Positions 28,610 to 36,695 of a DNA stretch of 64,000 nt are shown here, one piece after another. Both the position numbers and the translations under genes were made by a program. The notes beneath the pieces were generated by a model, which worked only from the letters and a program-made list of their open reading frames with translations, made no database searches and had not been told where the DNA came from. Origin of the DNA: CAYRGC01 sp964601225 (GTDB lineage Bacteria > Patescibacteriota > Gracilibacteria > Peribacterales > Peribacteraceae); assembly GCA_964601225.1 (NCBI GenBank), contig CAZRMM010000009.1:13377-77376 (forward strand), read 5' to 3'. Positions within the stretch are counted from its first letter, which is position 1. Every line of letters begins with the position of its first letter.

Positions 28610-29254
28610 TCAAGCACCGCGAAGTGAGGCGATGGCACCCGCCCGATCGGGCGTTCGGAAGATAAAGCTCGCAGCAACGAGGCTCGTGGCACCGGCTTCG
28701 CGACAGAGAATCGCCGTGTCGGCATCGATGCCTCCGTCCATCTGGATAGCGAGATCGGGATGCTTCGCGCGCAGTTCCCTCACCTTCGAGAGAACTTCGG
28801 GCATGAAATGCTGGCCCGCGAATCCCGGGACGACGGACATGACGAGAACGAGATCGACGTCGTCGACCACGTCGTCGATCGCGGAAAGCGACGTGGACGG
28901 ATTGATCGCAATGCCGGCGGTGGCCTTTCCTTTGCGAATCTCCTCGATGAGCGCGCGTCGATCCACCGAGGATGTCACGGCCTCGGCATGGAACGTGATG
29001 TGCTTTGCCTTGAGCTTGAGGAACTCCGCAATACGAGAACCGGGGTTACTCACCATCAGATGGATATCGAGCGGAAGCTTCGTGCGTACGCACTTCATCA
29101 CCGGGACCCCGAAGGAAAGATTCGGCACGAAGTGCCCGTCCATCACGTCGACCTGGATCGCATCGGCAAAATCCTCGATGGTCTCTATTTCTTCCTGCAA
29201 TCGACCGAGATCGGCTGCCAAGATGGAAGGAACGATGGAAACAGAGGCGCTCAT
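28610..29254 (-). CDS. rpe: Ribulose-phosphate 3-epimerase
   Basis: 214 residues from the ATG at 29254; another ATG lies at 29266. The TIM-barrel enzyme interconverts ribulose-5-P and xylulose-5-P. Signatures are VPSILAADLGRL, VDVMDGHFVPNLSFG (metal-site His and Asp), MSVVPGFAGQHF and IQMDGGID. Length is normal. With rpiB 1.1 kb upstream and tpiA nearby, it belongs to the small sugar-phosphate set kept by this genome for the non-oxidative pentose phosphate route. Confidence 0.95.
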   Translation of the reverse strand: MSASVSIVPSILAADLGRLQEEIETIEDFADAIQVDVMDGHFVPNLSFGVPVMKCVRTKLPLDIHLMVSNPGSRIAEFLKLKAKHITFHAEAVTSSVDRRALIEEIRKGKATAGIAINPSTSLSAIDDVVDDVDLVLVMSVVPGFAGQHFMPEVLSKVRELRAKHPDLAIQMDGGIDADTAILCREAGATSLVAASFIFRTPDRAGAIASLRGA

Positions 29255-29343
29255 GGCAATGATCATACTCCCGATGAGGCAGAAGACAGTAGAGCGAAAG
29301 AAAACGAATGGAGGAAAACTTCTGCCGTCCTGCCCTTCTGCAT

Positions 29344-30267
29344 TCAGAACAGCACCGCAACCATCAACGGGATGTAGAAGAGCGCGAATGCCGTGCTGAG
29401 GAACACGGTCGTCGCCATCTTCCCCGGCTCGGTCTTGAGCTCCGTGGCGTACGCGACGGAGTTGGCGGCGAGCGGAACCACGGAAAGGAGGAGCAAAATT
29501 TTATGGGCGTCTTCCGCAAGAAAGTGAAGCCATTGACGATCGGCCGTGACGAGCGTGACCATGGCCGCGGGCCAGACAATGAATTTGAACGCAAAAGCCA
29601 AACCCATGAACGCCCTGTCGATCTGAATGCGATCGACGGAGGAAAGGCCCAACCCCACCATGAGCGATCCGAAGACGCTGTACGCGCCGCGCATGTTCAC
29701 GAACATGTCGTTGACCGTCACGGGAAGGACCAGATGGAAGGCATTGCCGAGCAGCGCCAGCAGAAGCGCGTAGAAAGCGGGGAGACGCGCTGCCCGAAGC
29801 AGGCTCTCCTTGATCGTGTGGTGCCCGCGTGCGATCGTGAAGTAACCGAGGGTCGTCTCGAAGAGGAGCGATCCCATCGATCCCAAGATCAGAAGTCCCG
29901 CCGTCGTATCGCCGAAAAGGGCGATGGCAACGGGAAGTCCGAAGTACCCCGTGTTCCCCGTACTGCACGCAAAAGCCAGAATATTTCGGTGCGAGTCTTT
30001 CCACAGTCCCGAAGCGATGCGATAGGAAAAACCGAGGGTCACAATCGAAAGAAGAAACACCGTCACCGGCAAAAGCATGAGTTCGGGACGAAGATCCAGC
30101 GTGAGAATCGAATGGAACACCACGGCAGGCGACAGAATGAAAATAACCGTCTTTGCGACGGAGAGCGGCTGGACCTTGAGAAAGCGGCCTGCGACCCACC
30201 CCAAACCGATCACGACGTAGAGCGGGACGAGCTTGCCGACGAGCGCGAAAAAGATGGAGATGCCCAA
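29344..30267 (-). CDS. AEC-family (auxin efflux carrier-like) permease
   Basis: 307 residues from a TTG at 30267, chosen because upstream bases belong to the hairpin at 30272-30354; a TTG at 30297 would extend it. About ten hydrophobic helices run through the protein, with ALVGKLVPLYVVIGLGWVAGRF at the start and FACSTGNTGYFGLPVAIALFGD in the middle, the latter typical of AEC carriers. Members export or import small organic acids or related solutes; the substrate cannot be told here. Confidence 0.85.
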   Translation of the reverse strand: MGISIFFALVGKLVPLYVVIGLGWVAGRFLKVQPLSVAKTVIFILSPAVVFHSILTLDLRPELMLLPVTVFLLSIVTLGFSYRIASGLWKDSHRNILAFACSTGNTGYFGLPVAIALFGDTTAGLLILGSMGSLLFETTLGYFTIARGHHTIKESLLRAARLPAFYALLLALLGNAFHLVLPVTVNDMFVNMRGAYSVFGSLMVGLGLSSVDRIQIDRAFMGLAFAFKFIVWPAAMVTLVTADRQWLHFLAEDAHKILLLLSVVPLAANSVAYATELKTEPGKMATTVFLSTAFALFYIPLMVAVLF

Positions 30268-30271
30268 TCGT

Positions 30272-30354
30272 AGCAAACAGCAAATGACAAATAGCAAAGA
30301 AATTTTCAGGAATCAGACCTGAATTTTGGCTATTTCTTTGTCATTTGCTGTTTG
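30272..30354. repeat. Intergenic long inverted repeat
   Basis: The left arm 30272-30295 (begins AGCAAACAGCAAATGACAAA) pairs with the right arm 30329-30354 (ends TTTGTCATTTGCTGTTTG) over 20 or more bases, enclosing a second small hairpin (CAGG/CCTG). It lies between rpiB and the AEC gene, both minus strand. A terminator role is possible, but no T-run follows directly. Confidence 0.7.
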
Positions 30355-30363
30355 TCATTTCTC

Positions 30364-30798
30364 TCACTCCAGATCCTTGATCCTCGCCACGTGCCTCCCC
30401 CCTTCGAACGGCGTCTCGAGGAAGAGGTCCACGATCTTCAGCGCGAGGTCGGGCTTCGTGAGACGCGCACCGAGGCTCAACACGTTCGCGTCGTTATGGG
30501 AGCGCGCGAGCGTCGCCGTTTCCTCGTTGTAACAGAGCGCCGCGCGGATGCCGCGTACTTTGTTGGCCGCCATCGCCTCGCCGTTGCCGCTGCCGCCGAA
30601 AACGATCGCGGGCGCTCCGATCTCCAGGGCCCTTGCGCACGCCTTGCGGATGATCGCGGGATAATCGACCGGGTCGGCGGAGAACGTCCCCTCGTCGAGC
30701 ACGTCGATCTTCCGCGAAAGGAGATGCTTCTTCACGATCTCCTTCAGGGGGTAACCGGCGTGGTCGGAACCGAGGACGATGCGGGGAGGGAGGGCCAT
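30364..30798 (-). CDS. rpiB: Ribose-5-phosphate isomerase B
   Basis: 144 residues from the ATG at 30798. RpiB interconverts ribose-5-P and ribulose-5-P. Motifs are GSDHAGYPLKE (phosphate site and acid residue), FGGSGNGEAMAANKVRGIRA, the catalytic Cys in ALCYNEETA, and HNDANVLSLGAR. The size matches the family (about 145-150). It pairs functionally with rpe nearby. Confidence 0.95.
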   Translation of the reverse strand: MALPPRIVLGSDHAGYPLKEIVKKHLLSRKIDVLDEGTFSADPVDYPAIIRKACARALEIGAPAIVFGGSGNGEAMAANKVRGIRAALCYNEETATLARSHNDANVLSLGARLTKPDLALKIVDLFLETPFEGGRHVARIKDLE

Positions 30799-30868
30799 GG
30801 ACCCATCGTAGCCCGAACCCTTTTTTTCCGCATGGGGATCTCCGTTTTGACCGTAGGATCGCGGGATA

Positions 30869-31369
30869 ATGGCGAAAGAAAGCAGAGAAGCGGAGAATCC
30901 GTCCATGGGAATATTGCTCGATCCCGAGGCAATTCCGCTGGGCGAGGAGCCCATGCTCGCCGGCGAAGCCGATACCACAACCGATCTCTGCAAAAAGACG
31001 GTAGCGTTGCCGCCTCTTTCTCCGGAAATCGAACGGATCCAGGAAGACATCGACTGGCTGCTGAAAAACCCCCAAGCATTTCCCGACACCCTCGAAGGCG
31101 CGGTCGTGAGCGGAAACTATCTCACGCCGTTGGTCGAACGACACATCCCCCTCATCAACCGCTTTCTGCGGCAGGGATTCTCGCGGTTGCGCGTGGCTGC
31201 CCCTTCTCCCAGCCTGCGCCTCTCGGACGAATCATGGTCGATCCTTTCCCTGATGCTCCATCACGCATACCTCCTGCGTACCCGCGTGGCCCTGGGCGAC
31301 GGCACGTATCTGGTGGATGAGGAAACGATAACGGGGGAAGGAAGGCCCGTTTTCCGGATGCGCCCTTGA
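30869..31369 (+). CDS. Hypothetical soluble protein
   Basis: 166 residues, no signal peptide or membrane helix. The first ~45 residues are acidic and low-complexity. The rest is probably helical (SPEIERIQEDIDWLLKN; SWSILSLMLHHAYLLRTRVALGDG). No family recognised. It is divergent from rpiB and convergent with the kinase-like gene at 31400. Confidence 0.6.
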   Translation: MAKESREAENPSMGILLDPEAIPLGEEPMLAGEADTTTDLCKKTVALPPLSPEIERIQEDIDWLLKNPQAFPDTLEGAVVSGNYLTPLVERHIPLINRFLRQGFSRLRVAAPSPSLRLSDESWSILSLMLHHAYLLRTRVALGDGTYLVDEETITGEGRPVFRMRP

Positions 31370-31399
31370 GACTCCCGCTCGGAGCGACGTACGACGCAG

Positions 31400-32818
31400 T
31401 CAGAAGTACTCGTGAATATCCTTGCCCTCTTTTTTCATAAGATCTACTGCGCGATCGGACTCTTCTTGAACCACACGATCGAAGATTTCCAATCCGCGAT
31501 CGGCTTTGACACGAAGATCGGATTCCGAGATCTCCGGCAAAACGAAACCGCGCCCGCGCACGTCATCGTCGATCCGCAGCAAAGCGGTACAGGCGACGAC
31601 GCAATCGGTGAAAAGAGGATAAAAGACCTTCGTAGACAGACTCATCGCTATGGCTGCATTCGTCTCCGTCGCTTGCTGCTTCGATGCCGCGACGTGCTGC
31701 CGATTCTGGCGCGCAAAATCCACGAAGCGTTGCGTCAATCGCTCGGCTTCGGCGTCGATGCGATCGGTGGACACCGTCTTTCCGAAAAAACCACGGAGGA
31801 ACGCGTACACGGGGTTGCAATCTTTCTGTGCCAACGCCCCCAATGCCTCGTCTCGCAATTCGAACTTCAACGCGAACTTCGAGAGGACGCGCCACGTATC
31901 GTGCGCCACGTCCCGAAGTATCTGGTACGCACGCATGTCCGCATCGAGGGTCGCAAGGTCCTTCGCCGAGTCAAAATCGGAGGCAACCATGCGCCGACGG
32001 TCGGCACTCACCAGAAAATTCCCTTCGTGCCCCGCATGCCGCGCGATGCCCGCGTCCACGAGCAACGCACGTTTCACTGTGCCCATCATTCCGATGATCC
32101 GCGCGCGCACGCCGGACATGACCTCCAGGGGAGTGGCCATCATCCGGTCCCCGAGCATCATGATCGCGTACGGTTTTCCATCTCGTTCCACGATGTCAAA
32201 ATAATTGGCCTGACCGACAGTCCGGTACTCCGGATCGGCGACGATCGCGACGGCGCCAGTCTGTCTGCCCGTCAGATCCGTCTCCTCTTGGAAACTTCCG
32301 TGAAGAAGAGACGGGAAGGCAATTCCGTGGTTCCAGGCTTTCTGCTGTAAGCCATACTCGTTACGACAAGCATCCGCACTGCACGAAAACATCGATTTTA
32401 CGGAACCCAGAACCACATCCATCGTGTAATCGGGCCCCAGAACGAAATGGGGTTGGCGCACGGGGCTGTATCGTCGGTGAGGCTCCGGAGATACGAGACA
32501 TGCCGTTCTATTGCCCTGATTTTCGATCGTCTTGATGCCCCCCGCTCCCTTTATCTTGACCGGCAATACCTCTTGCGTGCCATAACCCGCGAGCACGTAC
32601 AGAGAGCGTCCGGGAGTGAGGGTATCGTACAATGCCATCTGAGAATTCCACGTCATCAGATTCACGACGTGTTCGAACATCTGCTCGGAAAAATCGCACT
32701 GTCTCTCCTCCACTCGAAACGGCGGACGAGGGTTTTTCGGCTTTTGGACGGCGAGAGTACGCATGGAGCGGCACACTATCTCCGGTGGAAGAGCGCCCGT
32801 CAAAGGGAAAATTTGCAT
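31400..32818 (-). CDS. Hypothetical protein with protein-kinase-like features
   Basis: 472 residues from the ATG at 32818, preceded by a good Shine-Dalgarno (GGAGGGG, 4 bases before), one of the few in the window. Several stretches recall the protein-kinase or aminoglycoside-kinase fold: VLPVKIKGAGG (Lys strand), ACRNEYGLQQKAWNHGIAFP (helix-C-like Glu) and GIARHAGHEGNFLVS followed by VASDFDSAKD (catalytic loop and DFD). This is pattern matching only. The C-terminal third is helical. It is divergent from tpiA across a 55-base gap. Confidence 0.6.
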   Translation of the reverse strand: MQIFPLTGALPPEIVCRSMRTLAVQKPKNPRPPFRVEERQCDFSEQMFEHVVNLMTWNSQMALYDTLTPGRSLYVLAGYGTQEVLPVKIKGAGGIKTIENQGNRTACLVSPEPHRRYSPVRQPHFVLGPDYTMDVVLGSVKSMFSCSADACRNEYGLQQKAWNHGIAFPSLLHGSFQEETDLTGRQTGAVAIVADPEYRTVGQANYFDIVERDGKPYAIMMLGDRMMATPLEVMSGVRARIIGMMGTVKRALLVDAGIARHAGHEGNFLVSADRRRMVASDFDSAKDLATLDADMRAYQILRDVAHDTWRVLSKFALKFELRDEALGALAQKDCNPVYAFLRGFFGKTVSTDRIDAEAERLTQRFVDFARQNRQHVAASKQQATETNAAIAMSLSTKVFYPLFTDCVVACTALLRIDDDVRGRGFVLPEISESDLRVKADRGLEIFDRVVQEESDRAVDLMKKEGKDIHEYF

Positions 32819-32873
32819 ATTTCCCCTCCGCCGAAGACTCCCCTCCAAAGGCAGGTGACGCTATGCTCTTCCC

Positions 32874-33614
32874 GTGCCCCGACGCCCCCTCATCGCCGCC
32901 AACTGGAAAATGAATCCCGTGCCCTCCGGAGCGGACGGACTCTCCTCGCCGTACCGTGCAACGAAGAGCGCCGACGTGATCGTTTTTCCCACGTTCGTTG
33001 ACCTGCAATCCTGCATCATCGCCAAGCTCGCCACGGGCGCCCAGTGCGGGCATCCGGACACCAAGGGGGCACACACGGGAGAGATCGCAATGGCGACCCT
33101 GAAAGCCCTCGGCTGCACGCACGTGCTCTGCGGCCACTCGGAACGGCGCCGCGACTGCGGCGATACCGACGAGCGCGTAGCGACGCAGGTGGCGGGGGCG
33201 CTTCGGACCGGTCTCCACCCCATTCTTTGCCTTGGAGAAACGGAAGAGGAACGGGAGAGCGGAGAAGCCAATGAAGTGGTGGAGCGGCAATTGGAAACGG
33301 TCCTGAAACTCTTACCGCATTCGTCGTCGATCGACGGCCCGGATTTTACCATCGCCTACGAACCGGTATGGGCCATCGGCAGCGGCAAGAATGCGACCCC
33401 CGAGGATGCACAGCGGATGCACGAGTTCATCCGCGCGCTCCTGCCCGCGGCACACCGCGAAACCACGCGAATCCTCTACGGCGGATCTCTCACGGCGGAA
33501 AATGCCGGCGGCATCCTGGCCGAGCCGGACATCGACGGCGGTCTCGTGGGTGGCGCCTCGCTCCGTCCGGAAGAATTCGCCAAGATCGTGACGATCGCGG
33601 GTACCCTGCACTAG
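32874..33614 (+). CDS. tpiA: Triosephosphate isomerase
   Basis: 246 residues from a GTG at 32874. It interconverts dihydroxyacetone phosphate and glyceraldehyde-3-P. Active-site residues are visible: Lys12 in AANWKMN, His in VLCGHSERR, Glu in AYEPVWAIGSGK; the phosphate loop YGGSL and GLVGGASL close the barrel. GTG follows the C/T-rich leader GCTCTTCCC. The gene stands apart from other glycolytic genes in this window. Confidence 0.95.
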   Translation: MPRRPLIAANWKMNPVPSGADGLSSPYRATKSADVIVFPTFVDLQSCIIAKLATGAQCGHPDTKGAHTGEIAMATLKALGCTHVLCGHSERRRDCGDTDERVATQVAGALRTGLHPILCLGETEEERESGEANEVVERQLETVLKLLPHSSSIDGPDFTIAYEPVWAIGSGKNATPEDAQRMHEFIRALLPAAHRETTRILYGGSLTAENAGGILAEPDIDGGLVGGASLRPEEFAKIVTIAGTLH

Positions 33615-33682
33615 ACCAGCGCGAACGGAGAAAAAACCCTCGAATATCTGGTCAAACGTCGAAACCGGAGTAGCGTACGAGC

Positions 33683-34444
33683 ATGACGTTCTTCGCCTTT
33701 TTTCCCATTGCCGTTCCGGTCCTCGCGATCCTCCTTGCGATGATTCGCCAGGTGGACCAATACGAACGCGGCATCGTCTTCACGATGGGAAAATACAGCA
33801 GAATGTGGGAACCGGGATGGCACCTGCTCATTCCTGTCTTTCAGAAACTCGTGAAGGTCGACGTACGCGTGAAGGCCGTGGACGTCCCGGATCAGGAAGC
33901 CATCACCAAGGACAACATTCCCGTGAAGATCAACGCCGTCATCTATTACAAAATCTCCGATTCGGCGAAGGCGATCATCGAAGTGGAGAACTACACGTAC
34001 GCCGTGAACCAGCTCGCACAAACGACGATGCGGAACGCCGTCGGCGAAGTGAAGCTCGACCAGTTGCTCAGCAACAAGCAACAGGTGAGCGAGAACATCA
34101 AGCTCCACGTGGACAAGGTATCGGACGCCTGGGGCGTGGACGTGCAGAGCGTGGAACTCAAGGACATCATGCTCCCCGACTCCCTCAAGCGGACCATCGC
34201 CAAAGTGGCTGAAGCGGATCGCGAGAAGCAGGCGGCCATCATCAACTCGGAAGGCGAGCTCGCGGCTGCCGAGAACGTTTCCAAGGCGGCGGCCATGCTC
34301 GCGGCAACTCCCGGCGCGCTCCACCTGCGCACCCTGCAAAGCATCAACGACATCAGTTCCGACGAATCGAACACCACCGTCTGGATGGTGCCGATCGAGG
34401 CGCTCAAGGCTCTCGAAGGCATCGCACAGCACCTGAAGAAGTGA
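33683..34444 (+). CDS. SPFH/stomatin-like (slipin) membrane protein
   Basis: 253 residues. An N-terminal helix (about 4-20) anchors the protein. The SPFH/Band 7 domain follows (QVDQYERGIVFTMGKYSRMWEPGWHLLIPVF, then VDVRVKAVDVPDQEAITKDNIPVKINAVIYYKI), with a C-terminal coiled coil (about 180-215). Stomatin-like proteins form oligomers on the membrane and regulate proteases or organise domains. No NfeD partner gene is adjacent, which is unusual for bacterial slipins. Confidence 0.9.
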   Translation: MTFFAFFPIAVPVLAILLAMIRQVDQYERGIVFTMGKYSRMWEPGWHLLIPVFQKLVKVDVRVKAVDVPDQEAITKDNIPVKINAVIYYKISDSAKAIIEVENYTYAVNQLAQTTMRNAVGEVKLDQLLSNKQQVSENIKLHVDKVSDAWGVDVQSVELKDIMLPDSLKRTIAKVAEADREKQAAIINSEGELAAAENVSKAAAMLAATPGALHLRTLQSINDISSDESNTTVWMVPIEALKALEGIAQHLKK

Positions 34445-34456
34445 CGACGGGAACGC

Positions 34457-35548
34457 TCACGCACGGACCCACTCTCCGCCTCCGACGTTCCTCGCACCGC
34501 CCGCGAGCTCCATCATCGTGAGAGCCGAAGCGACGCTTCCGGGATCGAGCCCCGTCTCCGCAATCAACTCGTCGGAACGACGCGGCACATGTGTGAGCGC
34601 GCGAAGAAGGGCGCTCTCGATCTCGTCTTGGGGTCGGTACCGTGATACGGCACGTTCCTCAAAGCCAAGATGCTGAAGCAGATCACCTGCCGATGATACG
34701 AGCCTTGCGCGATCCCGCGCGATGAGCGAATGGCATCCGGCAAATCCGGGATCGGTGATGCGCCCGGGAACGGCGTAGACGTCGCGGGAATATTCGAGTG
34801 CGAGGTCGGCCGTGATGAGCGCGCCGCTCTCCTCCGGCGCTTCGAGCACGACGGTGGCCACCGAGAGCCCGGCGATGATGCGGTTCCTGGCGGGAAACAT
34901 ATGCTTGGCCGGCCCAAGGGAGTACGGGTACTCGGAAACGAGGAGTCCGCCGCTTTCCACGATGCGATCGGCAAGATGCCTGTTCGTTGCCGGGTACACG
35001 GTACCCAATCCATGACCAAGAACGGCAACCGTCGTGCCCGACGCCGCCATCGTCTCGTCGGCAACCAGAGCATCGATGCCTTCCGCAAGACCGCTCACGG
35101 TAACGATGCCCGCACGAGAAAGAGGGCTTACGAACTCGCGCGCCACCTGCTTGCCGTAGGAGGATACTTTGCGCGTGCCTACCAATCCCACGCAGGTGCG
35201 ATCGAGCGCGCAGAGGTCTCCACGGGTATACAGAAACGGCGGCGCATCTCCGATCTCCTCGAGACGCGCTGGATACCGCTCATCGCTGATGAGATGAAAG
35301 TCGATATTTTTCTCATGCAAGAGAGCCTCTTCCCGGTCGGGCGAAAAGTCGTCGAGGCGCTTGAGTGCGGCCTCCACCGTCTCCTCCCGGCAACCCAGGC
35401 GCCGGAGGAATTCTCCGTCCACTTCGCTCGCCGCCGCGGCAAGCGAACCAAAGACGGTGAGAACTGCCTCGTATCGCTGTCGGGTGAGAACATTCAGGAA
35501 AGACCACAGGAGAGCAGCCTGGCGTTCGGAGAGGGGATGAAGAAGCAT
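34457..35548 (-). CDS. dprA: DNA-processing protein DprA/Smf
   Basis: 363 residues. DprA binds incoming single-stranded DNA and loads RecA during natural transformation. The Rossmann-like core shows CVGLVGTRKVSSYGKQVAREF, VSGLAEGIDA, TVAVLGHGL, FPARNRIIAGLS and VYAVPGRITDPGFAGCHSLI. A C-terminal winged-helix segment follows (about 300-360), as in many DprA proteins. Many reduced-genome symbionts keep this gene, consistent with DNA uptake. It is convergent with the slipin gene and has copy 4 of the three-box motif upstream. Confidence 0.93.
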   Translation of the reverse strand: MLLHPLSERQAALLWSFLNVLTRQRYEAVLTVFGSLAAAASEVDGEFLRRLGCREETVEAALKRLDDFSPDREEALLHEKNIDFHLISDERYPARLEEIGDAPPFLYTRGDLCALDRTCVGLVGTRKVSSYGKQVAREFVSPLSRAGIVTVSGLAEGIDALVADETMAASGTTVAVLGHGLGTVYPATNRHLADRIVESGGLLVSEYPYSLGPAKHMFPARNRIIAGLSVATVVLEAPEESGALITADLALEYSRDVYAVPGRITDPGFAGCHSLIARDRARLVSSAGDLLQHLGFEERAVSRYRPQDEIESALLRALTHVPRRSDELIAETGLDPGSVASALTMMELAGGARNVGGGEWVRA

Positions 35549-35613
35549 GGATACACCGTAATCCTTGGGAAGAAGCCGGATGAGAGGCTTCGGAGAACTT
35601 TCACCGCTGTCAG

Positions 35614-35648
35614 ACGGTTTTTCGGCTTAGGGAAGGGCTCTTCCGGTT
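35614..35648 (-). promoter_or_regulatory. Three-box upstream motif, copy 4
   Basis: On the minus strand AACC, AGCC and AGCC occur at spacings 9 and 12, followed by a short A run, about 67-100 bases upstream of dprA. Sequence between boxes differs from the other copies, so the boxes and their spacing are what is conserved. Confidence 0.45.
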
Positions 35649-35735
35649 CTTCAGACGAGGAGAACCTCCCGGGACGTCACGCGGGAAATCTCTTGTCGAA
35701 ACGCTCGCTTTGCCGCATGCTCTTCCGGCTCTTGT

Positions 35736-35762
35736 TCTTTACAAGCCGCTGTAGCTCAGCTG
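35736..35762 (+). repeat. Broken 5' fragment of tRNA-Thr
   Basis: 27 bases (starting TCTTTACAAGCCGCTG) are identical to the region covering the 5' end of the intact tRNA at 35831-35857. The match stops in the D loop and runs into a palindrome, GCCTTCG/CGAAGGC, at about 35767-35784. It cannot form a tRNA. Confidence 0.85.
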
Positions 35763-35839
35763 CCCCGCCTTCGCTCGCGAAGGCGAAAGAAAAAGAGAGC
35801 TCGGTCCCGCGTTGTTCCTTCCGCCATTCATCTTTACAA

Positions 35840-35915
35840 GCCGCTGTAGCTCAGCTGGTAGAGCGACGGTATCGTAAACCGTAGGTCACCGGTTCAAACC
35901 CGGTCAGCGGCTCCA
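35840..35915 (+). tRNA. tRNA-Thr, anticodon CGU
   Basis: Folds as a standard cloverleaf: acceptor GCCGCTG/CAGCGGC, D arm GCTC/GAGC, anticodon stem ACGGT/ACCGT with loop ATCGTAA (anticodon CGT in DNA, reads ACG), T arm ACCGG/CCGGT with TTCAAAC. The discriminator base is T and CCA is encoded. It reads threonine codon ACG. A possible promoter upstream is TTGTCG (35694) with CATGCT 17 bases on, but this is weak. Confidence 0.93.
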
Positions 35916-35924
35916 TTACTCTCA

Positions 35925-35993
35925 GGCGACGGTATCGTAAACCGTAGGGAGGTCCTGAGCGTCGTCGAAGGATTCAAACCCGGTCAGCGGCCC
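35925..35993 (+). repeat. Broken 3' fragment of tRNA-Thr with palindrome insertion
   Basis: The anticodon arm and the 3' part (TTCAAACCCGGTCAGCGGC) of the intact tRNA recur here. The variable-arm/T-stem bases are replaced by an insertion containing CCTGAGCGTCGTCGAAGG (35954-35971), a REP-type palindrome. The acceptor 5' strand is missing, so this is not a functional tRNA. Confidence 0.85.
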
Positions 35994-36010
35994 CATTCTC
36001 TCTTCTTTCC

Positions 36011-36610
36011 ATGAACATTCGCACTCTGGGTATCGGGACGATTCTCGTCGTCGCGCTTTCGGGTTGCGCAAGCACGCAGCCGGCACCGCGGGAGAAGGAG
36101 GCCGCGTCCTCGGTCCAAGAGAGTACAACGTCTTCCCTCGCAGACGTCGGCGAGGACTACTACAGCAACGACGAATCGCATTTTCAGGTACGGTTCCCCG
36201 CAAACTGGCTTGCTTCCGAAGAGAATAACCCGCGCGCACTGGTGGTCTTTTACTCGACGGACGACGCGATCGCCCTCGACGCGTGTGAGCGGAAATTCGC
36301 GTCGAAGGATCGGTCGCTCAACTGCGGGCACGACATGTCGCAATTCGCCATCGGGATCTACGACGGCGGCTTCATCGACTACGATGCGCTCACGGACACG
36401 GAGAAATGGAATTTCCCGAACTATCAGGAGATGCCCCTGCGCGGTCTCGACGCTTTCCGCTTCGACGGCCGCACCGAGCCGCCGACGCGGCAAGTGCACG
36501 TAAACGCCCCGGACGGCAAATCGGGAATCACGTTCGTCCTGTACTCGAACGACCCCCGGGATGAGAGCGTATTGCTCGACATGCTGAAGTCCCTCGAGTT
36601 CTCGACGTGA
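36011..36610 (+). CDS. Lipoprotein, hypothetical
   Basis: 199 residues. Lipobox ALSGC at about residues 15-19; a Ser/Glu-rich linker follows. The mature domain (about 50-199) begins YSNDESHFQVRFPANWLASEE, matching in outline the F-x-F-x-x-P-x-x-W pattern of the secreted protein at 8804. Several cysteines (ACERKF, NCGHDM) could pair. The start follows a strongly pyrimidine-rich leader (TTCTCTCTTCTTTCC). Function unknown; extracytoplasmic by prediction. Confidence 0.75.
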   Translation: MNIRTLGIGTILVVALSGCASTQPAPREKEAASSVQESTTSSLADVGEDYYSNDESHFQVRFPANWLASEENNPRALVVFYSTDDAIALDACERKFASKDRSLNCGHDMSQFAIGIYDGGFIDYDALTDTEKWNFPNYQEMPLRGLDAFRFDGRTEPPTRQVHVNAPDGKSGITFVLYSNDPRDESVLLDMLKSLEFST

Positions 36611-36695
36611 GTGGATGGGCTCGCATGCCTCCAGTGCCAATCCGAGAATCGATCCGCCATTGACGAGTTGAAAGACAAGCGAATAGGGTAAGGCA

